64,000 bases of DNA, taken from Treponema sp. Its GTDB lineage: Bacteria; Spirochaetota; Spirochaetia; Treponematales; Treponemataceae. Below the pieces are notes generated by a model. That model was not told the DNA's origin. It did not search any database and worked only from the letters and a program-made list of their open reading frames with translations. Below are positions 35,736 through 44,432 of this stretch, in pieces. Each line of letters starts with the position of its first letter. Within the stretch, counting starts at the first letter, position 1. The DNA lies in the NCBI GenBank assembly GCA_016293915.1, contig JAEDCY010000007.1:1-64000 (forward strand). The letters are read 5' to 3'. A program made the translations under genes and the position numbers.

Positions 35736-38700
35736 ATGAATAATATGAAAAAAGTCTTTTTTCTAATGATTCTGACAGCTCTGCTCACAATAGGGCTGTT
35801 TGCTCATGGTAAAGGCGATATTGAAGAAATATCTGTCGATAACATGAATAGCTGGCAGGAAGAATACGACCTGGACAGCAAAAAACCGGGAAAGTATAAT
35901 ATTCTCATCACCGCCCGCGACTTAGGCGGAAACACTTATGTTGAAGGACCTCATAATATTTACCTCGATCCTAAATCTGATATGCCTATTTGTGGTATTA
36001 CAAACCCATACCCGAATATGCGTGTAGTAAGTAACCTTAATATTGTAGGTACTTGTGTTGATGATGATGGTGTTTCAAAGGTTGAACTTATTCTCGATGA
36101 AGGTACAGAAATAGAGCAGACGGTGGTTGCCGAAGGCAGGGAATTCTGGTCTTACTATCTTGATACAACGAATCTTGAAGAAGGCGCGCATACAATCAAG
36201 GTAATCGGTTATGATATTAACGAAAATCCTGTTGTAAGTAAGCCTGTTGTAGTAACCTGGCAGCTGGACCGAAAAAAGCCGGTGACAGAAATTCAGGATA
36301 AAGAAATGGGGCTTCTCGTTTCTGGAAATGTAAAGTTTGACGGTGTTGTTTCGGATGGAAACGGTATCAAAGAGCTTTATTATTCAGTTAATAATGGCGA
36401 AACTTTTATACCTTTGAAATTTGGTGGAAACAAAAATAAAGATCTTTGTGATTTCACTTTATCAGTTGATACTAAGAAATTTAATGATGGACCGGCAGTT
36501 CTCTGGTTTAAGGCTATAGATATGTCTGGTTCGGTTGGTTTGTATTCATTCCTTTACTTTATTGATAATACAAAGCCTGAAATTGGAATTGTTTATCCGG
36601 AAGATAATCAGATTGTAAACGGTAAATTTACGGTTGCCGGTTATGCAAAAGATACAATGGGTATTACAGAGCTTACCTGGACTTTTGGAAACCAGAGCGG
36701 TGAATTTGAACTTGTTCCAGGAAACCCTTACTGGGCAGTTAATATTGATACACTGAATAATAAAGATAAAGCTGTAAAATTTACTGTACGCGGTAAAGAC
36801 CGTGCCGGTAACATTGTAGAAGAAACTAAAACTCTCAACCTTGATCAGGAAGAGGACAGACCTGTTGTAACTGTTTCAGAGCCGGTTAATGGTCAGGATT
36901 TTGCTGATAACGATATTCTTTATGTTCGCGGTATTGCCGTGGATGATGACAGCGTAAAAGCAGTAAGAATCCAGCTTGATAATAATGAGCCTGTAATTCA
37001 GGAAACAAAGGGTGTTTTCTATTATGATATTTGTACTGCAACCGAGCTTTCCGCTGGTGCTCACAGAGTTTCGGTAACTGCAATTGATGAAAACGATGTT
37101 GCAGGTATTCCGGTTGTAATAGAAATAACTTCGCGCGGTGTTGCTCCTTTGTTCACTCCTGCAAAGGTTATATCTGGAAAAGATACAGTTGAGTTTACAA
37201 ACGGAATGGAAATCCATCCGGAAGCAGGAAAGACTCTGTCGGTTAGTGTAAACTCTGGTGTTGGCCTTGTTTCTGTTTCATCAAGCCTTTCATGGGGTAA
37301 TGAAAATCCGGAAGAGGCTGTTGTTGAACTTAAAAATTCCGGCTCATATACCTTTAATCTTCCAATTCTTCCAGACAGCCCTAAGGGAATCATGTATGCA
37401 ACCTTCAAGGCAAAAGATATTCTTGACCGCGAATCTGAATTCAAAGCTGTTTATTATGTAACAAATACAACTGTTGTAAAGGCAGAAGAGCCTGCTGTTG
37501 TTTTTGATGACAGTACTGTTGCAGAAGACGGTTCTATCATCAGTGATATGGAATTCCCGGTTACAGGATATTTAATCGGCGCGGACGCTGAAAAAGTAGA
37601 ACTTGTGCCTTCTACTCCGTTTGCGCGTGCAGAGCTTGTTGGAAATCAGATTAAGCTTATCTGTCAGGATGCAATTGGTACTTCGGCTCCTGTTGTTGTT
37701 CGTGTAAAAACTACAAACGGTAAGACTGTAGATTCAAAACCATTAACCTTCCATGCAGATACAACTTTCCCTGTAATCGAAATTAATGATTACTATGAAA
37801 ATAATGCGCTTGATGGTCGCTGGGGAGCAGTAAATGTTTCGGGAAAAGTTACCTGCGAAACAGGTATCGGCTCATTAAAGTACAGAGTTCTTTCTGCTAT
37901 TGTGGATATTCAGAAGGGTATTATTGCAGGTGTTACTCCGCCTTCTGTTTCAGAAAACTTTGTTGACCTTGCTGTTGCACGTGACGGTTCTTTCAAGATT
38001 GATTTTGATGCAGCTGATTATGGAAACGGTCTTCATATTGTTGAGTTGATTGCAGAAACTGTTGGCGGAAATAAATCTGCAAAAGCTTTTGCTGTAAAGA
38101 ATATTCCACCTGTTGAAGAACAGAACGGAAAGTTGCCGGCTCCTAAAGCTCCGGTGGTTGCCTGGGTAAATGCTTTTGATGCTTATGCATATGCAGTTTA
38201 TCAGGGTGAACTTAATCAGGATTATGCAACCTTCTTCCGCAAGGATATTGATGAAGGAAACAATGCCATTAGCTGGTCAACTTCAACTCCAGACGGAAAG
38301 TCTTATCCATTGAAGTTTACTGCTGTAAGAAAGCCTGCTGTTTCGGCTCACTTTACACTTGTTAATGGCGAAGAATACATGAGTGGTATGCCTGTTGATA
38401 TGGCTTATGCTGCAAAAGAGGGCATTACCGTACAAATGGTAATTGATACAAATACAGATGTAAGTGCTGTAAATTACGAGGTTAGCGGTGCAGATGTTCC
38501 TGGCGGACTTGTTACACAAAAAGGTGCCGCTAAACTTACAAAGCCAACTCCTGAAAATCCTTTAAGATGGGTTGCTGAGTTTACTATTGCAAACCTCCCT
38601 GTCCGTGTAAATAAAATTACTGCTACAATAAAAGCTGGAACTTCGGAACAGATTATTACTGGTTCTATTACAAGTGTGCGTCCTATGGTTGACCCTATGA

Positions 38701-41700
38701 TAATTAATGACCGCACAAAGGTTCTTGCTTTTGCACAGACCGGTACTGTATATGATGAAGTTGAAAATAATTACATTCTCAGCAATGGTTCACGCTTCAG
38801 TTATTATGCAAATCTGAGTGCTCCGTTTAAAGTTGAGCTTGTTTCTCCAACTCCTGGTCTTGCAATTGAAACAGACGGAAAGTTTATTTCTTTGTATGCA
38901 GAAAAAGACGGTATTTACAAGAATGTAATGGTAAAGGTAACAGATCGCTTTGGCGATACTCATGCTTCTGCTCCATTGAACTTTGTTGCGAATACAAGTG
39001 CTCCTGAGCTTGTTATTAACGGTCCTGAATTATTCAGCTGGGTTGGAAATAACTTTACACTTACAGGAACAGCAGCTCATGCTCTTGGAATCAGGAGCGT
39101 TGAATACTCTCTCGATAACGGTGAGACTTGGGAGAACATAGATCTTTCAAAAAATAATAACAGGATAGGAGTTACCTTCAGTAAGAATATTAATATTTCT
39201 GAATTCCCGGATGGCCTTATCAGAATCAATGTAAGGGCAAAAGACCTTGGCGGTCATGAATCTGTAGTTCGAACTTCTTATTATAAGGATGTAACTCCTC
39301 CAGAAGTCAGAGTTATTGAGCCTCAGGAAATTGATGTTGTAAACGGGGATAACCTTATTGTCTTTGAGGTAAAAGATAATGCAATGGTGGCTAAGGCAGA
39401 ATATATCGCCCCACCGGTAAAGGGTAAATCTCTGTCTCGTACAGAAATTGAGCTGAATCCTCTTATTCATACGCATGTAGGTACTCCTGAATGTCCTATC
39501 AGTGATTCAATGTCGTTTGCATTTACCGATGGTGCTGGAAACGTAACTCCAATCGAAGCATGGATGTTCAGTATTGATAATGAATCAGACTTGCCTCGTG
39601 CAGAAATTCACGTTCCTGAAGAAATGCAGGTTCTGACCCGCGACTTTACAATTTCCGGTATTGTTTACGATGATGATGGAGAATCTACTGTTTTCTATAA
39701 GATAGATAATGGTGAATTTAAGCAGGTTTCTACAAACGAAATTTACAAGAGTCCTGATCCGGCTGCAGAGTATAAGCTCGGAACAAACTTTGTAATTTCT
39801 GTTCCTTTCGAGACTATGACAGATAACGAACACACTGTTACTATCTATGCAGTTGATATTAATGGTGTAAAGGGTGAAGAAGTAACAAGAACCTTCAGAA
39901 TTTCTCTTGAAGAGCCTAAGGGTGCTGTTGAAAAACCAACTATCGATACTTCTGTACGTAACATGATTACAATTTCCGGCTGGGCAAGCGATAAGAATGG
40001 AATTGGTAATGTAAAGATTTCTCTTGATAATGGTAACTCTTATAACGATGCTGAAGGTACTGAGCAGTGGAAGTACAATGTAGATACACGTGCCATTCCT
40101 GGTGGTACTCAGGTTGTCTTCCTTAAAATTACTGATAATTATGGTATTGAAGGTTTGTACTCAAGCCTTATTAATATTGATAACGATGCTCCGATTATGA
40201 ATCTTGAGCTTCCAGCTGATGATTCTACTACAACCGGTATGCTCTTCTTCTCTGGTTATGTTTATGATAACGTAGAAGTTACCGATCTTTATCTTACTAT
40301 CAGAAATCTTGAAAAGGAAACTAAACCAAATGTTCGTAATTTCAAGATTGACCGGATTATCGGCGAGACTATGGATATTACAGATCTTCCAAACGGCTTC
40401 TATAATATGGAACTTACTGGAAAAGACAAGGCGGGCAATGTTACTAATGTGAGCCGTAATATTCACCTTGAAAAGAATATTGCACCGGCTACAGTAGATA
40501 TTCTGTATCCTCTTAATGGTGAGCATAAACAGGGTATCTTTACGGTATATGGTCAGGCAGCTTCAGAAGCAGAAATTACAAATCTTAATCTATATATAGA
40601 TAATACCTTCATTGCTGCGACAGAACTTACCAGCTGTGGCTTCTTTAAGTTTGACCTTGGACCAGAACAGATAACAGAAGGTGTTCACACTTACCGTGTA
40701 GATACTGTTCTTGCAACTGGAAAGATTGTAAGTTCACGTGAACAGACAATTACTTATTCTCCTGTTGGTCCATGGATTACAATTGATAACTTTACTTATG
40801 GTGACTTTGCAACTAACCGTCCGTACATAAAGGGACAGGCAGGTTATTCTATCAGTGAAGATGAACTTCTTTATGCTAAGACTAAAGAAGCAAAGCCTGA
40901 GGAAAAAGCCGCAACAGCTGCAAAGAAAGTTGATAAGATTGAAATAAGCTTTGATAATGGAAAGACCTTTACAGAGCTTTCTAAGAATGAAAAATGGATG
41001 TACCGTATTGAAAATCAGGATATCGCAGAAGGATATCACTTCTTCCTGGTACGTGCTACTATGAAGAACGGAGAAACGGCAATTACCCGTACTATCATTC
41101 AGATTGATAATACTGCGCCTTCTATCCGTCTTATTGCTCCATCAACAGGTGGCCGCTACAACCAGAAACTTGATGTTTCAGGTCTTTCTAATGATGATGT
41201 AGAATTGAAGGATGTAATAGTTGCTCTCCGAAAGGGTGATAAGTCATCTTATGAAGTTCCGTCATTCATTCAGGGACTTTACCTTGATGTTAGGTTCTGG
41301 GGGGCAACTTTATTCCAGGTTGGTGCTGGTCTTACCTTCTTTAATGATGTTGTAAAGGTTCAGCTTTCATACGGGCAGTTTACACAAATGCAGCGTGATG
41401 CAATTTCTAACCTGTTCCAGACAGACCTCACAGACGGTCGTTATGGTGGAAATGTATTCAGCCTTAAGATTCTTGCAAACATTGCATCAATTCCGTTCAG
41501 CTTCTTTATGGGACATGACTGGGACTGGCTGTATGCATCGTTTGCAGTAGGTGCAGACTTCTCTTATTTCACACAGACAAATAGTGGAAAGCCTCAAATC
41601 CTTTCTTCTATACTTGCTCAGATTGAATTCCCTAAGGTAAAGCTTCAGAATGTTAAGGCATTCAGTACGTTTGCCTTGTATACCGAAGCTTCGTTGTGGT

Positions 41701-41783
41701 TTATTCCAACGGATGTTTCAGGTACAGATATCAAGAGTCTTGTTCCTCAGTTAGGAATTGGATTTAGAACTAATATCTTCTAG
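35736..41783 (+). CDS. 2015-residue exported Ig-like repeat protein with C-terminal barrel domain
   Basis: A very large surface protein. A signal peptide (about residues 1-24) is followed by roughly fifteen or more Ig-like beta-sandwich modules of 90-110 residues. Their recurring signature is an IDN.AP... entry, a GI or GV..V core and a SLDNG-type turn, for example IDNTKPEIGIVYP, IDNDAPIMNLELP and IDNTAPSIRLIAP. The last 180 residues (from about PSFIQGLYLDVRFWGATL) look like a small outer-membrane barrel and end in Phe. I do not recognise a named family. It heads an operon with a second barrel protein and an HD-GYP-like protein (gaps 16 nt, then overlap). Adhesion or envelope scaffolding is a guess. 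Confidence 0.8.
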   Translation: MNNMKKVFFLMILTALLTIGLFAHGKGDIEEISVDNMNSWQEEYDLDSKKPGKYNILITARDLGGNTYVEGPHNIYLDPKSDMPICGITNPYPNMRVVSNLNIVGTCVDDDGVSKVELILDEGTEIEQTVVAEGREFWSYYLDTTNLEEGAHTIKVIGYDINENPVVSKPVVVTWQLDRKKPVTEIQDKEMGLLVSGNVKFDGVVSDGNGIKELYYSVNNGETFIPLKFGGNKNKDLCDFTLSVDTKKFNDGPAVLWFKAIDMSGSVGLYSFLYFIDNTKPEIGIVYPEDNQIVNGKFTVAGYAKDTMGITELTWTFGNQSGEFELVPGNPYWAVNIDTLNNKDKAVKFTVRGKDRAGNIVEETKTLNLDQEEDRPVVTVSEPVNGQDFADNDILYVRGIAVDDDSVKAVRIQLDNNEPVIQETKGVFYYDICTATELSAGAHRVSVTAIDENDVAGIPVVIEITSRGVAPLFTPAKVISGKDTVEFTNGMEIHPEAGKTLSVSVNSGVGLVSVSSSLSWGNENPEEAVVELKNSGSYTFNLPILPDSPKGIMYATFKAKDILDRESEFKAVYYVTNTTVVKAEEPAVVFDDSTVAEDGSIISDMEFPVTGYLIGADAEKVELVPSTPFARAELVGNQIKLICQDAIGTSAPVVVRVKTTNGKTVDSKPLTFHADTTFPVIEINDYYENNALDGRWGAVNVSGKVTCETGIGSLKYRVLSAIVDIQKGIIAGVTPPSVSENFVDLAVARDGSFKIDFDAADYGNGLHIVELIAETVGGNKSAKAFAVKNIPPVEEQNGKLPAPKAPVVAWVNAFDAYAYAVYQGELNQDYATFFRKDIDEGNNAISWSTSTPDGKSYPLKFTAVRKPAVSAHFTLVNGEEYMSGMPVDMAYAAKEGITVQMVIDTNTDVSAVNYEVSGADVPGGLVTQKGAAKLTKPTPENPLRWVAEFTIANLPVRVNKITATIKAGTSEQIITGSITSVRPMVDPMIINDRTKVLAFAQTGTVYDEVENNYILSNGSRFSYYANLSAPFKVELVSPTPGLAIETDGKFISLYAEKDGIYKNVMVKVTDRFGDTHASAPLNFVANTSAPELVINGPELFSWVGNNFTLTGTAAHALGIRSVEYSLDNGETWENIDLSKNNNRIGVTFSKNINISEFPDGLIRINVRAKDLGGHESVVRTSYYKDVTPPEVRVIEPQEIDVVNGDNLIVFEVKDNAMVAKAEYIAPPVKGKSLSRTEIELNPLIHTHVGTPECPISDSMSFAFTDGAGNVTPIEAWMFSIDNESDLPRAEIHVPEEMQVLTRDFTISGIVYDDDGESTVFYKIDNGEFKQVSTNEIYKSPDPAAEYKLGTNFVISVPFETMTDNEHTVTIYAVDINGVKGEEVTRTFRISLEEPKGAVEKPTIDTSVRNMITISGWASDKNGIGNVKISLDNGNSYNDAEGTEQWKYNVDTRAIPGGTQVVFLKITDNYGIEGLYSSLINIDNDAPIMNLELPADDSTTTGMLFFSGYVYDNVEVTDLYLTIRNLEKETKPNVRNFKIDRIIGETMDITDLPNGFYNMELTGKDKAGNVTNVSRNIHLEKNIAPATVDILYPLNGEHKQGIFTVYGQAASEAEITNLNLYIDNTFIAATELTSCGFFKFDLGPEQITEGVHTYRVDTVLATGKIVSSREQTITYSPVGPWITIDNFTYGDFATNRPYIKGQAGYSISEDELLYAKTKEAKPEEKAATAAKKVDKIEISFDNGKTFTELSKNEKWMYRIENQDIAEGYHFFLVRATMKNGETAITRTIIQIDNTAPSIRLIAPSTGGRYNQKLDVSGLSNDDVELKDVIVALRKGDKSSYEVPSFIQGLYLDVRFWGATLFQVGAGLTFFNDVVKVQLSYGQFTQMQRDAISNLFQTDLTDGRYGGNVFSLKILANIASIPFSFFMGHDWDWLYASFAVGADFSYFTQTNSGKPQILSSILAQIEFPKVKLQNVKAFSTFALYTEASLWFIPTDVSGTDIKSLVPQLGIGFRTNIF

Positions 41784-41799
41784 GTGTAAAGGAGTTAGA

Positions 41800-42930
41800 A
41801 TGTTTAAGAGGACAGTTAAAGCATTTATTGTAAGTCTTGTTCTATTATTTTCTACTGTAAATGTATTTGCACTGGAAGAATATGTAGCAGAGATTTATAA
41901 GGAAATTGATTCCTGTTTTACTAGCAAAGATGAAGAAAAACTGTATGCAGTTTTATCAAGGAATAATAAAGATAAATATTATTACCTTATAGAAAACTAC
42001 ACACAGAAAAAAATCAGACGCTTAATCGTGAATAATGAATATGTTTTTGCAATGGAAGCAACTCTTGCGGTTATTGAGAATAATCTTGATAACGAAGAGG
42101 CTGTTGAAATGTACAGCGTAATTTCTGATGCCTACGAAATTCAACTTAAGCATGAAGCAGAAGTTGCACATCAGAAGGAACTTGAAGCAGCCAGACTTCA
42201 GCTTGCTAAAGAAAAACAGCGTGGAAACGTAGAAAAAGAATATAATTCTGCAAAGAAGGCAACAGGTGATGGTTCGGTTTATGTTTCTGGAAAAGAATCT
42301 AAGCTTTCAAGTTACAGCTGGAAGGCAAAGTTTGGAGCTGCTGATGCCCTGTTCCTGCTGGAAAAAACAGGAAATTTGAAGACACTGCATTATGGTGTTT
42401 CTCTTGATTTTAATTATATATATACGTTAGAGAATAAAATCAAAGTTGGAGCAGATGTTTTTGCTGGAGTTCAATTCCTTGGAATGGCAGAAGAAAAAGA
42501 TCTCGTGCCATTCTTTATAGACGGTGAAGCCTCAATAAAATTCTGTAATCCTAATCTTTTGAAAAACCTATTTATTCGGACTGGTTTTAATGTTATGCTT
42601 GCAGGAGAGTCAAATAAGGCTGTTAACACCGAAGGTGTTGAGAAGAAATTCTATTCTCCTTTCGTTGGATTAAAGTTAGAACAGATTGCTATAGGTCCTG
42701 TCCGTCTCGATATCGGGGCAGACTGGCTTGCAGGGCATCTTTTTACAGACAATATAACTATGGCAGCAGGAGCTTCAATGAATGTTGAAATTCCATTTGC
42801 CGAATTGGAAAAAGTTAAGTTAAATTTAAATATAGGAGCGAAAGATAAGATTTTCCTTAAAAAAGATAATGGATTGGAAAATCGAGCCAGCTTAATTCTT
42901 GCAATTGGAGTAGAAAATGTTATTAGGTAA
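41800..42930 (+). CDS. Exported coiled-coil/beta-barrel protein
   Basis: A 376-residue protein with a signal peptide (FIVSLVLLFSTVNVFA), a helical N-terminal region with a Lys/Glu/Gln-rich coiled coil (about residues 115-160) and a C-terminal half of alternating strands compatible with an outer-membrane barrel. The start at 41800 has a good ribosome site (AAAGGAG). Its end overlaps the HD-GYP-like gene by 14 nt. The family is not recognised; the order of genes suggests it forms an envelope-spanning unit with its neighbours. Confidence 0.75.
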   Translation: MFKRTVKAFIVSLVLLFSTVNVFALEEYVAEIYKEIDSCFTSKDEEKLYAVLSRNNKDKYYYLIENYTQKKIRRLIVNNEYVFAMEATLAVIENNLDNEEAVEMYSVISDAYEIQLKHEAEVAHQKELEAARLQLAKEKQRGNVEKEYNSAKKATGDGSVYVSGKESKLSSYSWKAKFGAADALFLLEKTGNLKTLHYGVSLDFNYIYTLENKIKVGADVFAGVQFLGMAEEKDLVPFFIDGEASIKFCNPNLLKNLFIRTGFNVMLAGESNKAVNTEGVEKKFYSPFVGLKLEQIAIGPVRLDIGADWLAGHLFTDNITMAAGASMNVEIPFAELEKVKLNLNIGAKDKIFLKKDNGLENRASLILAIGVENVIR

Positions 42931-44386
42931 GCTTAAAAGAATTATTATTGCATTAGTATTGGTCTTCTTCACAACAACTGTTTTTGCAGCGACTACAGAT
43001 TTGGCTGTGCGCTTTCTGAACAAGGCAAACGAAGCTTATGAAGATGGAAACATTGAAGATGCTTACAAATATGTAAACCAGGCACTTGCTGTTGCAAAAG
43101 ATGAAGATTCTCAGACAAACGTACTTTACTTTGCTCAGACTGTATACAAGGTTAAATTACAGGAGCTTCAGAAAAAGTACGACGATATGGCTCTCATCGA
43201 TATCAAAATGAATCTTGAGAAGTATCCTAATATCGAAAATACTACTATTAAGAAGCTTGTAAAGCAGATAGAACAGGATCAGGAAAATAAAGAAAAAGCA
43301 GCTCAAAAGGCCGAAACTGCCGCCCAGCGAAAGGTGGAGCAGGAGCGATTTGAGGCTCAGCAGGAATCAATGGAAGCTCAGGCTAAGGCTATGAAAGAGC
43401 AGGCTGATGCGATGAAGGAACAGGCTGAAGCAACAAAACAGGGACAGGAAGATTTTAAGAATGCCCTTGAAACTGGTCTTAAAGATATGGGCGCTACCTT
43501 TACAGATGCCTTCTCTGAAACTGCAAAAGAAACAAAGCGTTCTACACGTGTAATTGCCCTGTCAATTATTGGTATTGCAATAATCATTGTATTCCTTGTT
43601 CTTTTGATTATGGTAATTATCAAAAAGGCGGCAAAAGCAAATCTTGTTCAGCAGGAACAGTACGCACAGGCTTTCCGACTCCTTGCTCAGAATCAGAATC
43701 AGACAAACCGCCTTATGCTTGGTGGCATTACAGATATTTATGGTGGAAATCCTTCGCTTAGAATTGCGGGTTCTTCTACCTGGGCACCAGCAGCAGCTCT
43801 TCCAGATGTTACATTCTCAGAGGAAGATGAAGAAGAGCTTAAGCAGATTGCCGTTAAGTGTGAGGAAATTGGTCAGCAGATTGATAATGTAACAGGTCGT
43901 AAGAATAACTCAAAGAACGTTGCTGAGCTTGTTTATAAGCTTTCTATTCAGCTTGGCCTTCCACAGGGTATGGCTATGCTCAACTTCTGTGCTGCTATGA
44001 TTTATGATGCAGGCTTCCTTGCTATTGATCCGGATCTTCTTGTTGCAACACAGCTTACAGAAGAAGAAAAGCAGGCGATGAAAGAGCATGTTAATCTTGC
44101 TGAAAAACATCTTGAGTTTGTGCCAAAGAAATACTGGAGTGTATTTGAAGATGCAGCTATGAAGCATCATGAAAATATTGATGGAACTGGTTATCCACAG
44201 GGCTTGGAGGGTGATGAGATTCCTCAGATTGCACGCCTTATTCGTGTAGCTGAAAGTTATGTTTCTCTTTCAAGTAAGCGTTCTTATCGGGGTGCTATGG
44301 ATAAGGAAACTGCAGTAAATACACTTAAAGAGCAGCCAGGAATCTACGATACAGAAGTAGTAGAAGCATTGGATAAGATAGTTTAA
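42917..44386 (+). CDS. Membrane protein with TPR-like, coiled-coil and degenerate HD-GYP domains
   Basis: A 489-residue protein. A signal peptide (8-24) is followed by a TPR-like segment (26-78), a long Glu/Gln/Ala coiled coil (80-210, with AMKEQADAMKEQAEA), one membrane helix (213-235) and a C-terminal HD-GYP fold (300-489). The GYP motif is intact (HHENIDGTGYP, 417-427). The HD pair is Y363-D364, the following IGK is AGF, and the later metal-site Asp (VAD) is Glu in VAES. Hydrolysis of c-di-GMP is therefore doubtful; it may instead sense c-di-GMP and signal across the membrane. It overlaps the preceding barrel-protein gene. Confidence 0.8.
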   Translation: MLLGKLKRIIIALVLVFFTTTVFAATTDLAVRFLNKANEAYEDGNIEDAYKYVNQALAVAKDEDSQTNVLYFAQTVYKVKLQELQKKYDDMALIDIKMNLEKYPNIENTTIKKLVKQIEQDQENKEKAAQKAETAAQRKVEQERFEAQQESMEAQAKAMKEQADAMKEQAEATKQGQEDFKNALETGLKDMGATFTDAFSETAKETKRSTRVIALSIIGIAIIIVFLVLLIMVIIKKAAKANLVQQEQYAQAFRLLAQNQNQTNRLMLGGITDIYGGNPSLRIAGSSTWAPAAALPDVTFSEEDEEELKQIAVKCEEIGQQIDNVTGRKNNSKNVAELVYKLSIQLGLPQGMAMLNFCAAMIYDAGFLAIDPDLLVATQLTEEEKQAMKEHVNLAEKHLEFVPKKYWSVFEDAAMKHHENIDGTGYPQGLEGDEIPQIARLIRVAESYVSLSSKRSYRGAMDKETAVNTLKEQPGIYDTEVVEALDKIV

Positions 44387-44417
44387 TCGATTGACGGTAT
44401 AGATTTAGTCAAATTCT

Positions 44418-44426
44418 GCCGATAAT
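44418..44426 (+). promoter_or_regulatory. GCCGATAAT promoter box before the DUF4015 gene
   Basis: Sigma-28-like -10 nonamer 6 nt before the ATG at 44433. A partial -35 (TAGATTTA) lies 10 nt upstream of it, the best -35 match among the three such sites in this window. Confidence 0.45.
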
Positions 44427-44432
44427 GAGAGT

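Noticed and set aside
35736..41783. Several reading frames of 65-127 codons on the opposite strand of the giant gene
   Set aside because: They are shadows of the coding strand, with no ribosome sites or recognisable domains.
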